NCBI GenBank assembly: GCA_964551545.1
Contig: CAZKCT010000004.1
Location: 9,531-73,530, forward strand
DNA: 64,000 nucleotides
Source: Thiopontia sp964551545
Lineage (GTDB): Bacteria > Pseudomonadota > Gammaproteobacteria > GCF-002020875
Reading direction: 5' to 3'
The translations under genes were made by a program, and so were the position numbers. The notes beneath the pieces are model-generated. The model had not been told where the DNA came from. It searched no databases and saw only the letters and a program-made list of their open reading frames with translations. Below, in pieces: positions 1-10,100 of the stretch. How positions within the stretch are numbered: the stretch's first letter is position 1; every line of letters starts with the position of its first letter.

Positions 1-120
1 GGGTTGGGCGGTGTCGCATTGGCGATCGCACTGTTCCTCTTTGCGGTCAAGGTGCTGCGACTGATTCCTGATAACCTCAATGCTGAGCATGTTGCGACTT
101 CTACCGAGAGCGCTCGTTAA
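1..120 (+). CDS. dsrP: DsrP, 3' end only (integral membrane subunit of DsrMKJOP)
   Basis: Only the last 39 codons are in the window. They encode the end of a hydrophobic helix (glycine/alanine/leucine-rich) followed by a short polar tail and a TAA stop. The assignment to DsrP, the NrfD-type quinone-interacting membrane subunit of the DsrMKJOP complex, rests mainly on position: in purple sulfur bacteria dsrP immediately precedes dsrN-dsrR-dsrS, and those three genes follow here in that order on the same strand. The fragment alone would not identify the gene. Confidence 0.7.
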   Translation, partial: GLGGVALAIALFLFAVKVLRLIPDNLNAEHVATSTESAR

Positions 121-153
121 TCGGCGCGGGGATGAAACCGCGTAGCGGATCTC

Positions 154-1503
154 TTGAAGCAGCTCTACCTCTCTGCTGCCCATAAGTCCTCGGGCAAAAC
201 CACAGTTACATTAGGCCTCTGTGCTGCGTATGCAGCCAGAGGCCTTTCTGTCTCCCCATTCAAAAAGGGGCCAGATTATATCGATCCGATGTGGTTATCG
301 ATGGCGGCAGGCCTTCCTTGCCATACCTTGGACTTTTATACCATGGAGCAAGAGGAGATCCTTTCGCTCTATCATCAGGAGCGCCAGGGGAGTGACCTAG
401 TGTTGGTGGAGGGCAACAAGGGACTCTATGATGGGCTTTCAGTAGATGGCTCGGATAGCAATGGCGCGATGGCCAAGTTGCTTAATCTGCCCGTTGCACT
501 GGTCATCAACACCAATGGAATTACGCGCGGGATTGCGCCACTGCTCTTGGGGTATCAGCAATTTGATCCCGAGATCCGCTTTGCCGGAGTCATTCTGAAC
601 CAGACCGGAAATGCTCGCCACGAATCCAAACTGCAACAGGTAGTGGAGCACTATACCGATTTTCCGGTATTAGGGGCGATTCGTCGACATCCAGATCTAG
701 AAATTGTGGAACGTCATCTGGGGCTGGTTCCCAGCAATGAGGCGGATGCTGCGCGTCAGAAAATTGAGTCGATTCGTCAGGCAGTTGAGTCACAGGTGGA
801 TCTGGACCGCCTGCTAGAGTGTGCATCCGATCAGGAGGAGGCAGCCCCCCCCTCATTTGAGCCCATCTGTTTTGAGAAAGAGGAGCCGCTCCGTATCGGC
901 ATTGCGCGAGATGAGGCCTTTGGATTCTATTATGCGGCGGATCTGGAAGCTTTTCGTCAGCAGGGGGCTGAATTGGTCCCCTTCAGTCCTATCCATGATC
1001 AGCAGCTCCCCGAGGTGGATGGGTTGTTGATTGGTGGAGGATTCCCAGAGACCCATATGGCCCCACTGGAGCAGAACCACAAGATGCGGAGTCAGATCCG
1101 AGAGGCGATTGAAGCAGGGCTACCGACCTATGCCGAGTGTGGTGGACTGATGTACCTCTCTCGCCAGATTCGGTGGCAGGGTCGTGCCTCAGAGATGGTG
1201 GGGGTGATTCCAGGGGAGTGCCAGATGCACCGCCGACCTCAGGGTCGGGGATATGCCCGTTTCCAGCGCACTGGAGAGGCGCATGAGACTCCCGCGCATG
1301 AATTTCACTACTCCTCACTAGAGGGGCTTCCCACAGGAATTGAGTACGCCTACATCATCCATCGTGGATATGGCATTGATGGAAAACAGGACGGAATGAT
1401 TTACAAAAACCTGCTGGCGAGTTATGTTCATCAGCGGAATACCCGACAGAATCCCTGGGTTAAAGGGTTTCTCGATCGGGTTCGGAAAATTAAGAATAGC
1501 TGA
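154..1503 (+). CDS. dsrN: DsrN, cobyrinate a,c-diamide synthase-like glutamine amidotransferase
   Basis: 449 residues, the normal length of the CobB/CbiA family. The N-terminus has the ATP-binding pattern KSSGKTT (about residues 11-17), and the C-terminal half is a class I glutaminase domain with the nucleophile loop AECGGLMYL (about 326-334) and a late histidine in HEFHYSS. The family amidates corrin or siroheme side chains using ATP and glutamine. In the dsr operon DsrN is thought to make siroheme amide for the sulfite reductase DsrAB. The start is TTG at 154, preceded by a weak GGA; the nearby ATG at 132 is out of frame. It lies between dsrP and dsrR, which supports dsrN rather than a cobalamin-pathway cobB. 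Confidence 0.9.
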   Translation: MKQLYLSAAHKSSGKTTVTLGLCAAYAARGLSVSPFKKGPDYIDPMWLSMAAGLPCHTLDFYTMEQEEILSLYHQERQGSDLVLVEGNKGLYDGLSVDGSDSNGAMAKLLNLPVALVINTNGITRGIAPLLLGYQQFDPEIRFAGVILNQTGNARHESKLQQVVEHYTDFPVLGAIRRHPDLEIVERHLGLVPSNEADAARQKIESIRQAVESQVDLDRLLECASDQEEAAPPSFEPICFEKEEPLRIGIARDEAFGFYYAADLEAFRQQGAELVPFSPIHDQQLPEVDGLLIGGGFPETHMAPLEQNHKMRSQIREAIEAGLPTYAECGGLMYLSRQIRWQGRASEMVGVIPGECQMHRRPQGRGYARFQRTGEAHETPAHEFHYSSLEGLPTGIEYAYIIHRGYGIDGKQDGMIYKNLLASYVHQRNTRQNPWVKGFLDRVRKIKNS

Positions 1504-1517
1504 CACAAGGAATAGTG

Positions 1518-1844
1518 ATGATTACAGTAACAGAGAGTGCACTCGGTTTTATTCGCCACTCGGCAGAGCAGGGTGGAATTGAAGAGGCGATGGGGTTGCG
1601 AATCGCCATCAAAGAGGCGAGTGATGGCGGCTATGACTATGGCATCGGCTTTGATGAGGAGCGAGAGAAAGATCTGCAGTTCGAGTTTGATGGCGTCAAA
1701 GTACTGATCAACGAAGAGCTGCGTGATTATCTTGAGGATGCCACATTGGACTATGTGGAGTTGGAGGGTGGGGAGATGAACCTGATTGTTCTCAACCCGA
1801 ATGACCCCACCTACACCCCTCCCAAAAAGAATAAAAAACAGTAG
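1518..1844 (+). CDS. dsrR: DsrR, IscA-like protein without cysteines
   Basis: 108 residues with the A-type Fe-S carrier fold signature (ITVTESA at the start, then GLRIAI and a YGIGF segment) but no cysteine anywhere, so it cannot hold a cluster the way IscA does. This matches DsrR of Allochromatium vinosum, a cysteine-less IscA-like protein linked to control of dsr expression. A GTG at 1515 is in frame, but AAGGA at 1507-1511 is correctly spaced for the ATG at 1518. The C-terminus is a lysine-rich tail after a PTYTPP stretch. Gap to dsrN 14 bases and to dsrS 12 bases: same operon. Confidence 0.9.
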   Translation: MITVTESALGFIRHSAEQGGIEEAMGLRIAIKEASDGGYDYGIGFDEEREKDLQFEFDGVKVLINEELRDYLEDATLDYVELEGGEMNLIVLNPNDPTYTPPKKNKKQ

Positions 1845-1856
1845 GCAGCACATCCG

Positions 1857-2417
1857 ATGAGAGTGGTCCACAAATGGCACAAAAGCAGTGATCGTGACCT
1901 GAAGCAGGTCGCTGAATCACTGGCCTACAACTGCTGGAAATTCGCCCTCACCAGTGTCCGTGGGCTACAGGATGAGAAGTTCTACTTCACCTCCAAGGCG
2001 CAAGGGATGGCAGTGACCACAGAGGTGCTAATCTTTCTGATGCAGACCACTGATCGCTTGATCTATGAGGCGATGGAGCCTGAGGACCGGGCTCAGTTCA
2101 TTGGGGCGATGGCCTATCGCTTTCTCGACATCATTCTCGACAACTATAATGATTTAGCCGACGGTGATGCGCCAGACCGCACCGACTTGGTGGGGTTGAT
2201 CAATAAGCGGGCGAACGACTACTCAGGGTTCAGTTATGGAGAGGAGGGGCCTAGCTACCATTTCCTGCGCTACTTCGGTGAGAGCGTCGGGAAAATCATG
2301 GGGCAGGATCAGGATAACAAGTGGGTGATCGACCAGATGATGGAGATCGAGGCACCGGACCTGATTGCCAAGCTCAAAAAGTCAATCGAGGGAATTGTCG
2401 GGATTGAGATGGCGTAG
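1857..2417 (+). CDS. dsrS: DsrS, conserved cytoplasmic dsr-operon protein
   Basis: 186 residues, soluble, no signal peptide or membrane segment, rich in Asp/Glu and aromatic residues. No catalytic motif is recognisable. It is named from its place as the last gene of the dsrP-N-R-S series, the order seen in Allochromatium. DsrS is associated with sulfur oxidation in that organism, but its biochemical role is not established. The stop codon is followed by convergent genes; no T-rich terminator hairpin is visible just downstream. Confidence 0.8.
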   Translation: MRVVHKWHKSSDRDLKQVAESLAYNCWKFALTSVRGLQDEKFYFTSKAQGMAVTTEVLIFLMQTTDRLIYEAMEPEDRAQFIGAMAYRFLDIILDNYNDLADGDAPDRTDLVGLINKRANDYSGFSYGEEGPSYHFLRYFGESVGKIMGQDQDNKWVIDQMMEIEAPDLIAKLKKSIEGIVGIEMA

Positions 2418-2434
2418 TGGTGGGGGCGTATACC

Positions 2435-2656
2435 CTACGCTCTTCCTTCAGGGGTTAGTGGGATGACCCAACTACAGAAGTGGCGGGTATCCCGCTCCAG
2501 CCCATCCTCAAAGCCGGTCGAGTACTCCTGCGTGATCTCACCCTCCTCACGACGAGGATTGCGCAGGTAGCCTCCCATCCACCCTTCCATATACTCCGGA
2601 TCGACGTTGAGTTCGATCATTCGGCAGACCGCATCGTAGTAGCTCATTTCACCCAT
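2435..2656 (-). CDS. small acidic protein of unknown function
   Basis: 73 residues, acidic and Trp/Tyr-containing (ends GLERDTRHFCSWVIPL-type), no signal peptide. It reads convergently to dsrS with only 17 bases between stop codons. Two starts are possible, ATG at 2656 or the in-frame ATG three codons later, which would begin MSYYDAV; the ribosome-binding context does not settle it. I do not recognise a family. Confidence 0.55.
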   Translation of the reverse strand: MGEMSYYDAVCRMIELNVDPEYMEGWMGGYLRNPRREEGEITQEYSTGFEDGLERDTRHFCSWVIPLTPEGRA

Positions 2657-2679
2657 GGGGCTGATTATCCGTCAAAAGA

Positions 2680-2705
2680 AAAACGCCCTCAAGTGAGGGC
2701 GTTTT
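2680..2705 (-). terminator. Rho-independent terminator after yccA
   Basis: A 12-bp perfect stem (AAAACGCCCTCA / TGAGGGCGTTTT) with a 2-base loop, followed on the minus strand by a T-rich tract. It sits 26 bases past the yccA stop codon. Confidence 0.85.
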
Positions 2706-2731
2706 CTCGATCAAACATTAATCAATGTGGA

Positions 2732-3424
2732 TCAGTCGTCACCGCCACCTGCAAAGGCCATCAGGATATGGAGCAGGCTGGTGAAGAGGTTATAGAGTGC
2801 AACATAGAGTGTCACCGTAGCGGCAATATAGTTGGTCTGGCCGCCGCGAACGATATTGCTGGTCTCCCACAGAATCAGGCCGCTGGAGAGCAGGGCAAAC
2901 ATGCCGGAGATTACCAGCATTCCCATGGGGAAGTGGAAGCCGAATAGTGAGGCACCGACCAACGCCAGAGAGGCGAAGAAGGCGATCATGATGCCGGACA
3001 TCAGGAAGCCGGTCATGAAAGAGAAGTCCTTCTTGGTCGTCAGCACATAGCCAGACAATGCCAGGAAGATCAGGCCAGTCAGACCAAACGCAGTCGTGAT
3101 GATCTGTTCACCGCCCTGCACGCCAGCATAGAAGCTCAGGGTTGGGCCAAGGCCATAGCCCAGCAGTGCAGTGAAGAGAAAGACTACGCCAATTCCGCTC
3201 GCCTTGTTCTCATGTCGAGGCATCACAAACCAGAGGACAGCCAGTGCGGCAAAGGAGCTGACCATGCCGCCCATTGGAGAGGCGTTGGTGACCATTGCAA
3301 ATGCAGCGACCATTGCAGTCCACAGTAGAGAGACAGAGAGCAACATATAGGTATTTTTCAGTACCTTATTGGTTGCAAGAATTGATTCCTGGCTTCTAGG
3401 GAGGGCTTGTTCCATTGGGTTCAT
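2732..3424 (-). CDS. yccA: Bax inhibitor-1 / YccA family membrane protein
   Basis: 230 residues with seven hydrophobic segments and a short polar N-terminus, the pattern of the Bax inhibitor-1 (UPF0005) family. The closest enterobacterial type is YccA, an FtsH substrate that modulates that inner-membrane protease. The frame is open further upstream to 3448, but ATG at 3424 has a GAGGAA ribosome-binding site at a good distance and gives the usual start MNPMEQ. Single-gene unit with its own terminator. Confidence 0.88.
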   Translation of the reverse strand: MNPMEQALPRSQESILATNKVLKNTYMLLSVSLLWTAMVAAFAMVTNASPMGGMVSSFAALAVLWFVMPRHENKASGIGVVFLFTALLGYGLGPTLSFYAGVQGGEQIITTAFGLTGLIFLALSGYVLTTKKDFSFMTGFLMSGIMIAFFASLALVGASLFGFHFPMGMLVISGMFALLSSGLILWETSNIVRGGQTNYIAATVTLYVALYNLFTSLLHILMAFAGGGDD

Positions 3425-3565
3425 GATATTCCTCAAAAAAGTAGTCAATAGTGGTTCTATTAGAACATAAAACAGGGAATTGGTTCCGCTGTTTTGTCTG
3501 CTTCGATAGGGCTGTAGGATACGTAAAACAAGCCATTTTTCAAGCGTGAAATTGGGAGATTTAGG

Positions 3566-4906
3566 TTATGCCGCCTGCTCAACCGGATGCTGGCGAAGGT
3601 TGTCCTTCGCAGTACGAATCAGTTGGGTAATGGGGATGTTGGAGGGGCAGGCATAGCTGCAAGCACCGCACTCGACGCAATCCATTACATGGTATTCGGT
3701 AGTCTCTTCATAGCGGCGGTTGCGACTCAGTAGTGCCAGCCGTGAGGGGTTGAGGAAGTAGGGGCATGCCTCCAGGCAGCGTCCACAACGGATGCAGGTG
3801 TATTCGGGGGGGCGTGCGGTTTCGGTAGCGGTAAAGGCGAGGATGCCGGAGCTACCTTTCAGAATCGGCACATCGAGGCTGGCAATGGGGAAGCCCATCA
3901 TCGGTCCGCCCATGATAATCTCTTGGGTCTGTTCATTGAGTCCGCCGCTGAAGCGTAGTACATCACGGACTGAAGTACCCAGTGGCACCAGTAGATTGGC
4001 TGGCTGGTCGACACCGGGGCCAGATACGGTGACGATGCGCTCAATCAGTGGGCTGCCGGTCTGGAATAGATCAGCGATGGCGACGATGGTGCCGACATTA
4101 TTGACGGCGATGCCAATGTCACGCGGGAGCTGCCCTGCAGGAACCTCTTGGCTATAGACTGATTGGATCAGCATTTTCTCTGCACCCTGTGGGTACTTTA
4201 CCTCCAGCGCGGCCACCTTGATCGGCAGGTCGGGCTGCTGGTTGAGATGTTGCTGAATGGCCTCGATCGCCTCCGGCTTGTTCTGCTCAATACCGATACA
4301 GGCTCGTTTGGCTCCCAATTTCTGGCGTAGGATCTCGGTTCCCTCAATGACAGTTTCGGGGCGTTCCACCATCAGCCGGTGATCATTGGTGAGGAAGGGC
4401 TCGCACTCCGCGCCATTGATCAGAAGATCATTGATCTGCACTCCATCGGGTAGGGAATATTTCACATGGCTGGGGAAGGCAGCCCCTCCCATGCCGACGA
4501 TCCCCGCCTGTTGTACCACCTCGATAAAGGCCTCTAGCGAGAGTGTTTTCCAGGATTGCGGGGGGGGGGTCTCCAGTCGCTGGGTAGAGTAGGGATCAGC
4601 CTCAATCACAATCGCCTCTTTCAGTGCGCCATCGAGCGTACGCTGCGGACTGATTTCGACAACTGTTCCTGTCACTGGACTGTGCAGTGCGGTTGAGATG
4701 AAAGCGCCCGGATTGGCGATCAATTCGCCGCGCCGAACCGTCTGCCCCTTCTTGACCACAGCAACGGCTGGGGCACCGATATGTTGCCCCAGAGGCATCA
4801 CGTAGCGCTTGCCAAAAGGGACGCGCTGGATCGACAGCCCCTCGGTTTGTCCCTTGTGGTGTACTGGATGCACACCATGGGCAAAGCTGCGGGAGAAGAG
4901 GCCCAT
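3566..4906 (-). CDS. rnfC: RnfC-like electron transport subunit (NADH/FMN and two 4Fe-4S)
   Basis: 446 residues. The N-terminal half has the RnfC barrel-sandwich region and the glycine-rich flavin/NADH-binding segment GMGGAAFPSHVKY (about 138-150) followed by INGAECEPF. The C-terminus carries two 4Fe-4S motifs, CIRCGRCLEACP and CVECGACSYACP. In the Rnf complex RnfC is the NADH-oxidising (or NAD-reducing) entry point. Here it follows sucD by 5 bases, and the only other rnf gene in the window is rnfB; rnfA, D, E and G are absent. The role is therefore probably NADH/ferredoxin electron exchange for the neighbouring 2-oxoglutarate synthase. That last step is inference. Confidence 0.9.
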   Translation of the reverse strand: MGLFSRSFAHGVHPVHHKGQTEGLSIQRVPFGKRYVMPLGQHIGAPAVAVVKKGQTVRRGELIANPGAFISTALHSPVTGTVVEISPQRTLDGALKEAIVIEADPYSTQRLETPPPQSWKTLSLEAFIEVVQQAGIVGMGGAAFPSHVKYSLPDGVQINDLLINGAECEPFLTNDHRLMVERPETVIEGTEILRQKLGAKRACIGIEQNKPEAIEAIQQHLNQQPDLPIKVAALEVKYPQGAEKMLIQSVYSQEVPAGQLPRDIGIAVNNVGTIVAIADLFQTGSPLIERIVTVSGPGVDQPANLLVPLGTSVRDVLRFSGGLNEQTQEIIMGGPMMGFPIASLDVPILKGSSGILAFTATETARPPEYTCIRCGRCLEACPYFLNPSRLALLSRNRRYEETTEYHVMDCVECGACSYACPSNIPITQLIRTAKDNLRQHPVEQAA

Positions 4907-4911
4907 CAGTG

Positions 4912-5784
4912 TTACTTCAGAAGTTCTGCCATGTGCTGCCCGATCTCGGCTGGAGAGCGGGAGACGGTGACCCCTGCTGCTTCTAGTGCAGCGATCTTGT
5001 CTTGCGCCGTCCCTTTGCCGCCTGAGATGACCGCACCAGCGTGGCCCATACGGCGCCCAGGAGGAGCAGTCACGCCAGCGATATAGGCAACGACTGGCTT
5101 GGTGACGTGCTCTTGGATAAAGGCTGCTGCCTCTTCCTCTTTGCTGCCACCAATCTCGCCAACCAGGATGATCCCTTTAGTCTGCTCATCGGCCTCAAAC
5201 AGCTTGAGACAATCGATAAAATTCATGCCGTGGATGGGATCACCACCGATGCCGATACAGGTGCTCTGTCCGAGCCCTGCGTTGGTGGTTTGGAAGACTG
5301 CCTCATAGGTGAGGGTGCCGGAGCGGGAGACGATGCCGATTGACCCCTGCTGGTGAATGTTGCCGGGCATGATGCCGATCTTGCACTCGCCAGGGGTGAT
5401 GATGCCGGGGCAGTTGGGGCCAATCAGGCGTGCCTCTGGGTACTCAGCCAGAAACGCCTTCACTTTGATCATGTCCTGAACCGGAATCCCTTCCGTGATG
5501 CATACAATGGTTGTGATGCCGGCATCGGCCGCTTCAAAGATTGCATCAGCCGCAAAGGCTGCAGGCACATAGATCATGGATGCATCAGCACCGGTAGACT
5601 CGACTGCATCAGCCACCGTATTGAAGACTGGGCGCTCAAGATGAGTCTGTCCCCCTTTGCCAGGGGTGACGCCGCCAACAATATTGGTGCCGTAGGCAAT
5701 TGACTGCTCTGCGTGGAAGGTGCCCTGTTTGCCGGTGAAGCCTTGAACAATTACGCGGGTATCTTTGTTAATCAGTACGCTCAT
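4912..5784 (-). CDS. sucD: succinyl-CoA synthetase, alpha subunit
   Basis: 290 residues, standard length. It contains the CoA-binding Rossmann start (GFTGKQGTFH), the GPNCPGI motif, and the phospho-histidine loop GHAGAVISGGKG near residue 246. It interconverts succinate, CoA and ATP with succinyl-CoA. It sits 11 bases after sucC and just before rnfC, in a cluster with 2-oxoglutarate:ferredoxin oxidoreductase rather than with sucAB, which suggests use in the reductive direction. Confidence 0.97.
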   Translation of the reverse strand: MSVLINKDTRVIVQGFTGKQGTFHAEQSIAYGTNIVGGVTPGKGGQTHLERPVFNTVADAVESTGADASMIYVPAAFAADAIFEAADAGITTIVCITEGIPVQDMIKVKAFLAEYPEARLIGPNCPGIITPGECKIGIMPGNIHQQGSIGIVSRSGTLTYEAVFQTTNAGLGQSTCIGIGGDPIHGMNFIDCLKLFEADEQTKGIILVGEIGGSKEEEAAAFIQEHVTKPVVAYIAGVTAPPGRRMGHAGAVISGGKGTAQDKIAALEAAGVTVSRSPAEIGQHMAELLK

Positions 5785-5795
5785 TGTGACTCTCC

Positions 5796-6956
5796 TTATG
5801 CTGCAGAGGCGACTGCCTTCTGGGCAGCACCGGTCAATGTATCTTCGACGACGACGTTGAGACCACTGCTCTTCAACATCTCCATCCCCTCTGCGGCATT
5901 GGTCCCCTCCAGTCGTACGATGACAGGAATGGATACACCGACCTCCTTGATGGCGGTCATGATGCCCTTTGCAATCAGATCACAACGGACGATGCCGCCG
6001 AAGATGTTGACCAGAATGGCACGTACCTTGTTGTCACTCAGAATTAGCTTGAAAGCGGCTGCAACGCGTTCAGCGGTAGTGCCGCCACCGACGTCGAGGA
6101 AGTTGGCGGGATCACCACCGTGCAGCTTGATCAGATCCATGGTCGCCATCGCCAGACCGGCACCGTTCACCATGCAGCCGATATTGCCGTCGAGGGTGAT
6201 GTAGTTAAGCTCGTGCTGGCTCGCCTCCAGCTCTGCTGCATCCTCCTGTGAGGGGTCGTGCATCTCCTGCAGCTTGGGGTGGCGATAGAGGGCGTTGTCG
6301 TCAATATTGATCTTTGCATCGAGTGCCAGCAGTTCACCGTCACCCGTGACGACCAGCGGGTTAATCTCCACCAGACTAAAGTCGTTGTGGGTGAAGAGGC
6401 CGTGCAGTCCTTTGAGAATCTTGGTTAGCATGCCGATCTGTTTCCCTTCCAGACCGAGACCGAAGGCTAGCTGACGGCACTGGTAGGGCTGTAGCCCGGC
6501 AGCAGGGTGGGCATGTACGGTGAGGATCTTCTCGGGAGACTCAGCAGCCACCTGTTCGATATCCATACCGCCAGCAGCAGAGGCCATGTAGACGATCTGC
6601 TCCTTATCACGATCCACCAGTGCACCGAGGTAGAACTCGCTCTTGATATCCAGTGTCTGTTCAATCAGCACCTTGTGGATTGGTAGGGCACGGCCGTGGG
6701 TCTGGTGCGTACTCAGGCTCCCACCCAGCATCTCATCGACGATGGCTGCTAGCTCGTCCCCCTCTTTGGTGATCTTGACACCGCCCGCCTTGCCGCGGCC
6801 ACCTGCATGAACCTGCGCCTTGGCGACCCAGCCGTCACTGTCGATCTTTCTGGCGCTGCTGGCGACCTCACTAGACTGTTCCACAGTGATGCCTTGGGGG
6901 ATGGGGATACCCGCACGCTCAAAGAGCTGTTTGGATTGATACTCGTGGAGGTTCAT
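5796..6956 (-). CDS. sucC: succinyl-CoA synthetase, beta subunit
   Basis: 386 residues, the family norm. It begins MNLHEYQSKQLF and has the ATP-grasp segment VHAGGRGKAGGVK, the Mg-binding EINPLVV region and the C-terminal GGIVRCD motif. It pairs with SucD. A 149-base spacer separates it from the PFOR-like gene upstream, so it may have its own promoter; no clear sigma-70 match is visible there. Confidence 0.97.
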   Translation of the reverse strand: MNLHEYQSKQLFERAGIPIPQGITVEQSSEVASSARKIDSDGWVAKAQVHAGGRGKAGGVKITKEGDELAAIVDEMLGGSLSTHQTHGRALPIHKVLIEQTLDIKSEFYLGALVDRDKEQIVYMASAAGGMDIEQVAAESPEKILTVHAHPAAGLQPYQCRQLAFGLGLEGKQIGMLTKILKGLHGLFTHNDFSLVEINPLVVTGDGELLALDAKINIDDNALYRHPKLQEMHDPSQEDAAELEASQHELNYITLDGNIGCMVNGAGLAMATMDLIKLHGGDPANFLDVGGGTTAERVAAAFKLILSDNKVRAILVNIFGGIVRCDLIAKGIMTAIKEVGVSIPVIVRLEGTNAAEGMEMLKSSGLNVVVEDTLTGAAQKAVASAA

Positions 6957-7105
6957 GGGTGGTACTTCCTCTTGCTATTTTTTGTTGATCGACTTATCCG
7001 CTTGCAGCGTATTTGCTGCAGCTGGGCAAGTATATATTTTATGTAATAGGTCTATTTGTTGAATTTATGGATAGGTGCAATTAACTTTTTTAAATTTAGC
7101 CGATG

Positions 7106-10100
7106 CTAATGTGTGCTCTCTTTGTCCGTGTCTTGATACTGATCTACTAGTGCAGAGAGGCGATCGGTAATACGACCGGTGACTTCGGACTCCAGTTGGT
7201 CGCGTAGTGTCTGCAGCTCCTGCTGGTGTGCCTGCTTGAGTGCATCGAGTTCGGCCTGATGGCTGGCGGCAACGCTTGCCTCGGCTGCTTGCTGCACTTG
7301 GCGGGTGAACGGTGTGACGGTTCCGGCCAGCTCCTGCAACATCTGCCACTGCTCCAGTAACTGCCCTAGGCGGCGGGCGAATGAGGGGTCGATTGCCAGC
7401 TCAGTGCCATCTATATTACAGGTCGGTGTCTTGTTATTTTTCCCACGCTGATCGAGCTCGATCCACTGCTCCAGTGGCGTTGGCCCCTTGTGATTGTGCA
7501 GCGGGGTAAATAGTCCAGCAAAGCGTGACTCACCATGTGCCCATGCGGCAATGGAGAGGGTTTCAGTGGCGGCTTTCTCCAGGGTGATGCGAGTGCCAAA
7601 GACGCCAGCCTGATCCGGGTTGTAGCGGAACAGCGGGAAAGCGTGGCTCTCTACAGCGAGTCTTGCCTGGTGGACGGTTTGGTGGGTGTCGAAGCCGTGT
7701 CGTTGCGGGCTTGGGGCATGAATTCTCAATAGGGCAGGGCCACGATAGTGGAGTGCCTCCCGCATGGCATGGTTGAGATGGCCTGGGTCTGCGATGGAAC
7801 TCTGTGCGACATAGGCATTACGTTGAGCAAGGGCAGAGAGCGCTAATTCGTTGCGGGCATCACTGTGGCGATGGCTGTTGCCGTGCAATCCCTCTTCGCC
7901 GGCAAAACCGAGGTCCATCTCGGCCAGTACGATCACCTTGATTGGTAGCTCACTGTTAAGTAGCCAAGTGAGTCCACCAGAAGCGGATGCCCCCAATGTC
8001 GTGTCATTGCCAATCAGTAGTAGAGGCGGACACTGTTGTTGCTCATCATCGCTCAAGTCACGCCAGATAAGGTGATCCAGCTCTTTGCGCTCTGCTTGTG
8101 GGCCGCCTTTGAGTAGGCTATTGGCTTGATGAATCAGGCGTTGGGTGGTGGTGGCCTGCTCTAGCTGTCCCTCCATCAATCCGGAGGCGAGAGCACCAAT
8201 TTCGGCGGCGTTGCCGATGGTGACTGGAACCTGGAATGGATTAAGCGGGAAGTTTCCGGCCCAGGCTGCTGCAGTGCCTGATGCAAAGGCGAGACTATAG
8301 CGGGCGCGCCCCAGTGATTGGTCTCCGGAGGCGATTAGCTGTTGCTCTTGCTGGATTGCCTCAGCCAGCTCGATCCACTCCTTCAGCAGGAAGGCATCGA
8401 CTCCCTCTCCTTCGATCTCGGCGGTCTTTTCGGCCAGTGTGGTGAGGGTGAGATTGCGGTTGGAGAGCTCTCCCAGCCCTTCGGCCAAGGCAGCGAGATC
8501 ATCAATATGGGAGGCGACCGCCAACTGTTCACGAATGCCCTCCATCAGTCGCTGATAGAGCCCTTCCAGTGTCTGTAACTGCTGGTGTACCAGCGGCTGT
8601 TGGCGATATTCGGTAATTCCGAGCAGCTGACGCAGCACCAGTTTTTCTCCGGAGCCTGGTTCTGCACGGTCTCCTCCAGCGATGGCCATTCCTGCATAAC
8701 GGGAGAGCAGGGTGGCCTGGATTGCACCGATGCCTCCCTCATCGGAGAGTTCGATCAAACTGCTCGATGCGGTATCGGGTAGCTGCTCCCAGGTACGCCA
8801 GTTGCGGTAGTGAGTCTCTAGCAGCGTTGTGTTGGTGGTTGCAGGTTGTAGTGCAGCAGTTGCCTGCTTTTGCCGCTCGGCCTCTTGTTGGCAGAGTGTG
8901 GTACAGATTCCGCACCCTTTGCAGCTATCCGGGTTGATGACCAGTGTCAGCAGTTCCCCTGCCTGCGCCTTACTGCGCTCATGGGTATTGAAAAGCTTTT
9001 CGGTCAGTACCAGTGGCATGGTACCGAGGTTTTCGCCCAACTGTTCGATGGCGGCATCAGCTGCCGCACGTCGGTCGGCAGCGAGCGGTGCTTGTTCCAT
9101 CAGGATCTTCCACCCTTCCTGAATCAAGATGTTGCTATCACCACTCTCTGTGATGGTGCTCAATACCTTGGTTAGGTTGGAGAGGTGGGGGCGTAGCGCA
9201 TCGGCGCCGCCCATTCGCATCCCCGCCTCCAGCAGTTGCGTTGGTGTGAGGGCAGTGGCACCAATGGCGCTGTCGGGACAGTAGCTCCAGCAGTCACCGC
9301 AGCCGCTGCAGGATTGTGGATCGAGCTCAGGAAGCAGTGTCGCCTGTGAGGTGTGGCTGTTAAAGGTAGAGGAGAGAGGAGGGATATGGCCGGTTGCCAG
9401 GTAGGGATCAACCCCCTGCTGGGCCTCCATTCCATCGCGGTAGAGGACACCATTCTGATCCCAGAAGCGGGAGAGGCTGTGGTACCCCTGTGTGTTGCCC
9501 GCTTCGCCTTGTGTCAGATGGCGCACAGCCATCGGTGTCTGTGGCGCAGTGGCGCTCTCTATGGACTGTTCTGGAAGCGGTTTTGGCGAGAGTGGCTCGA
9601 GTGCACTCTGGAATCGCTCTTTCAGTTCATTGGGATGATAGTTGTCGACCAGGCGATTCTCACGCAACTCAATGAAGGGCGTGGTCAGAATCAGGCTGAA
9701 GAAGTTGCCAATGCGTTGTGCGGTTGCTGCAGCGGCATCTTCTAGGCTCTCTGTGTTGTAGTCAATCCAGTAGAGGGTGATGCCCAGTTTATGGAGTTGG
9801 GCCACGGTCTTGGTGGGTAGTTCGGCAAGATACTGTTCAGGGGCAAGTGTGCCTGGGTCAACCAGCAGGCGGGTACCGCTGTGCATGCGCGCCAGTGCTG
9901 GAATGCCTTGTTGTGGGGTGTGCTCAGTGAGCAGTGCAAGATCGATCGATTGTTCCGGATCAAGTGGGGCTGTCAGCGGGGTCGTGCTGTAGCTGAAGCA
10001 GTCGGTTTGGCTCTCCCCCCATGTCGACCAGTGGTTCTGTTGCTGGCTGCGCAGTTCACCCTCTATGGTCTGGTAGAGCTGTTGTGCGACCTGTGTGGAG

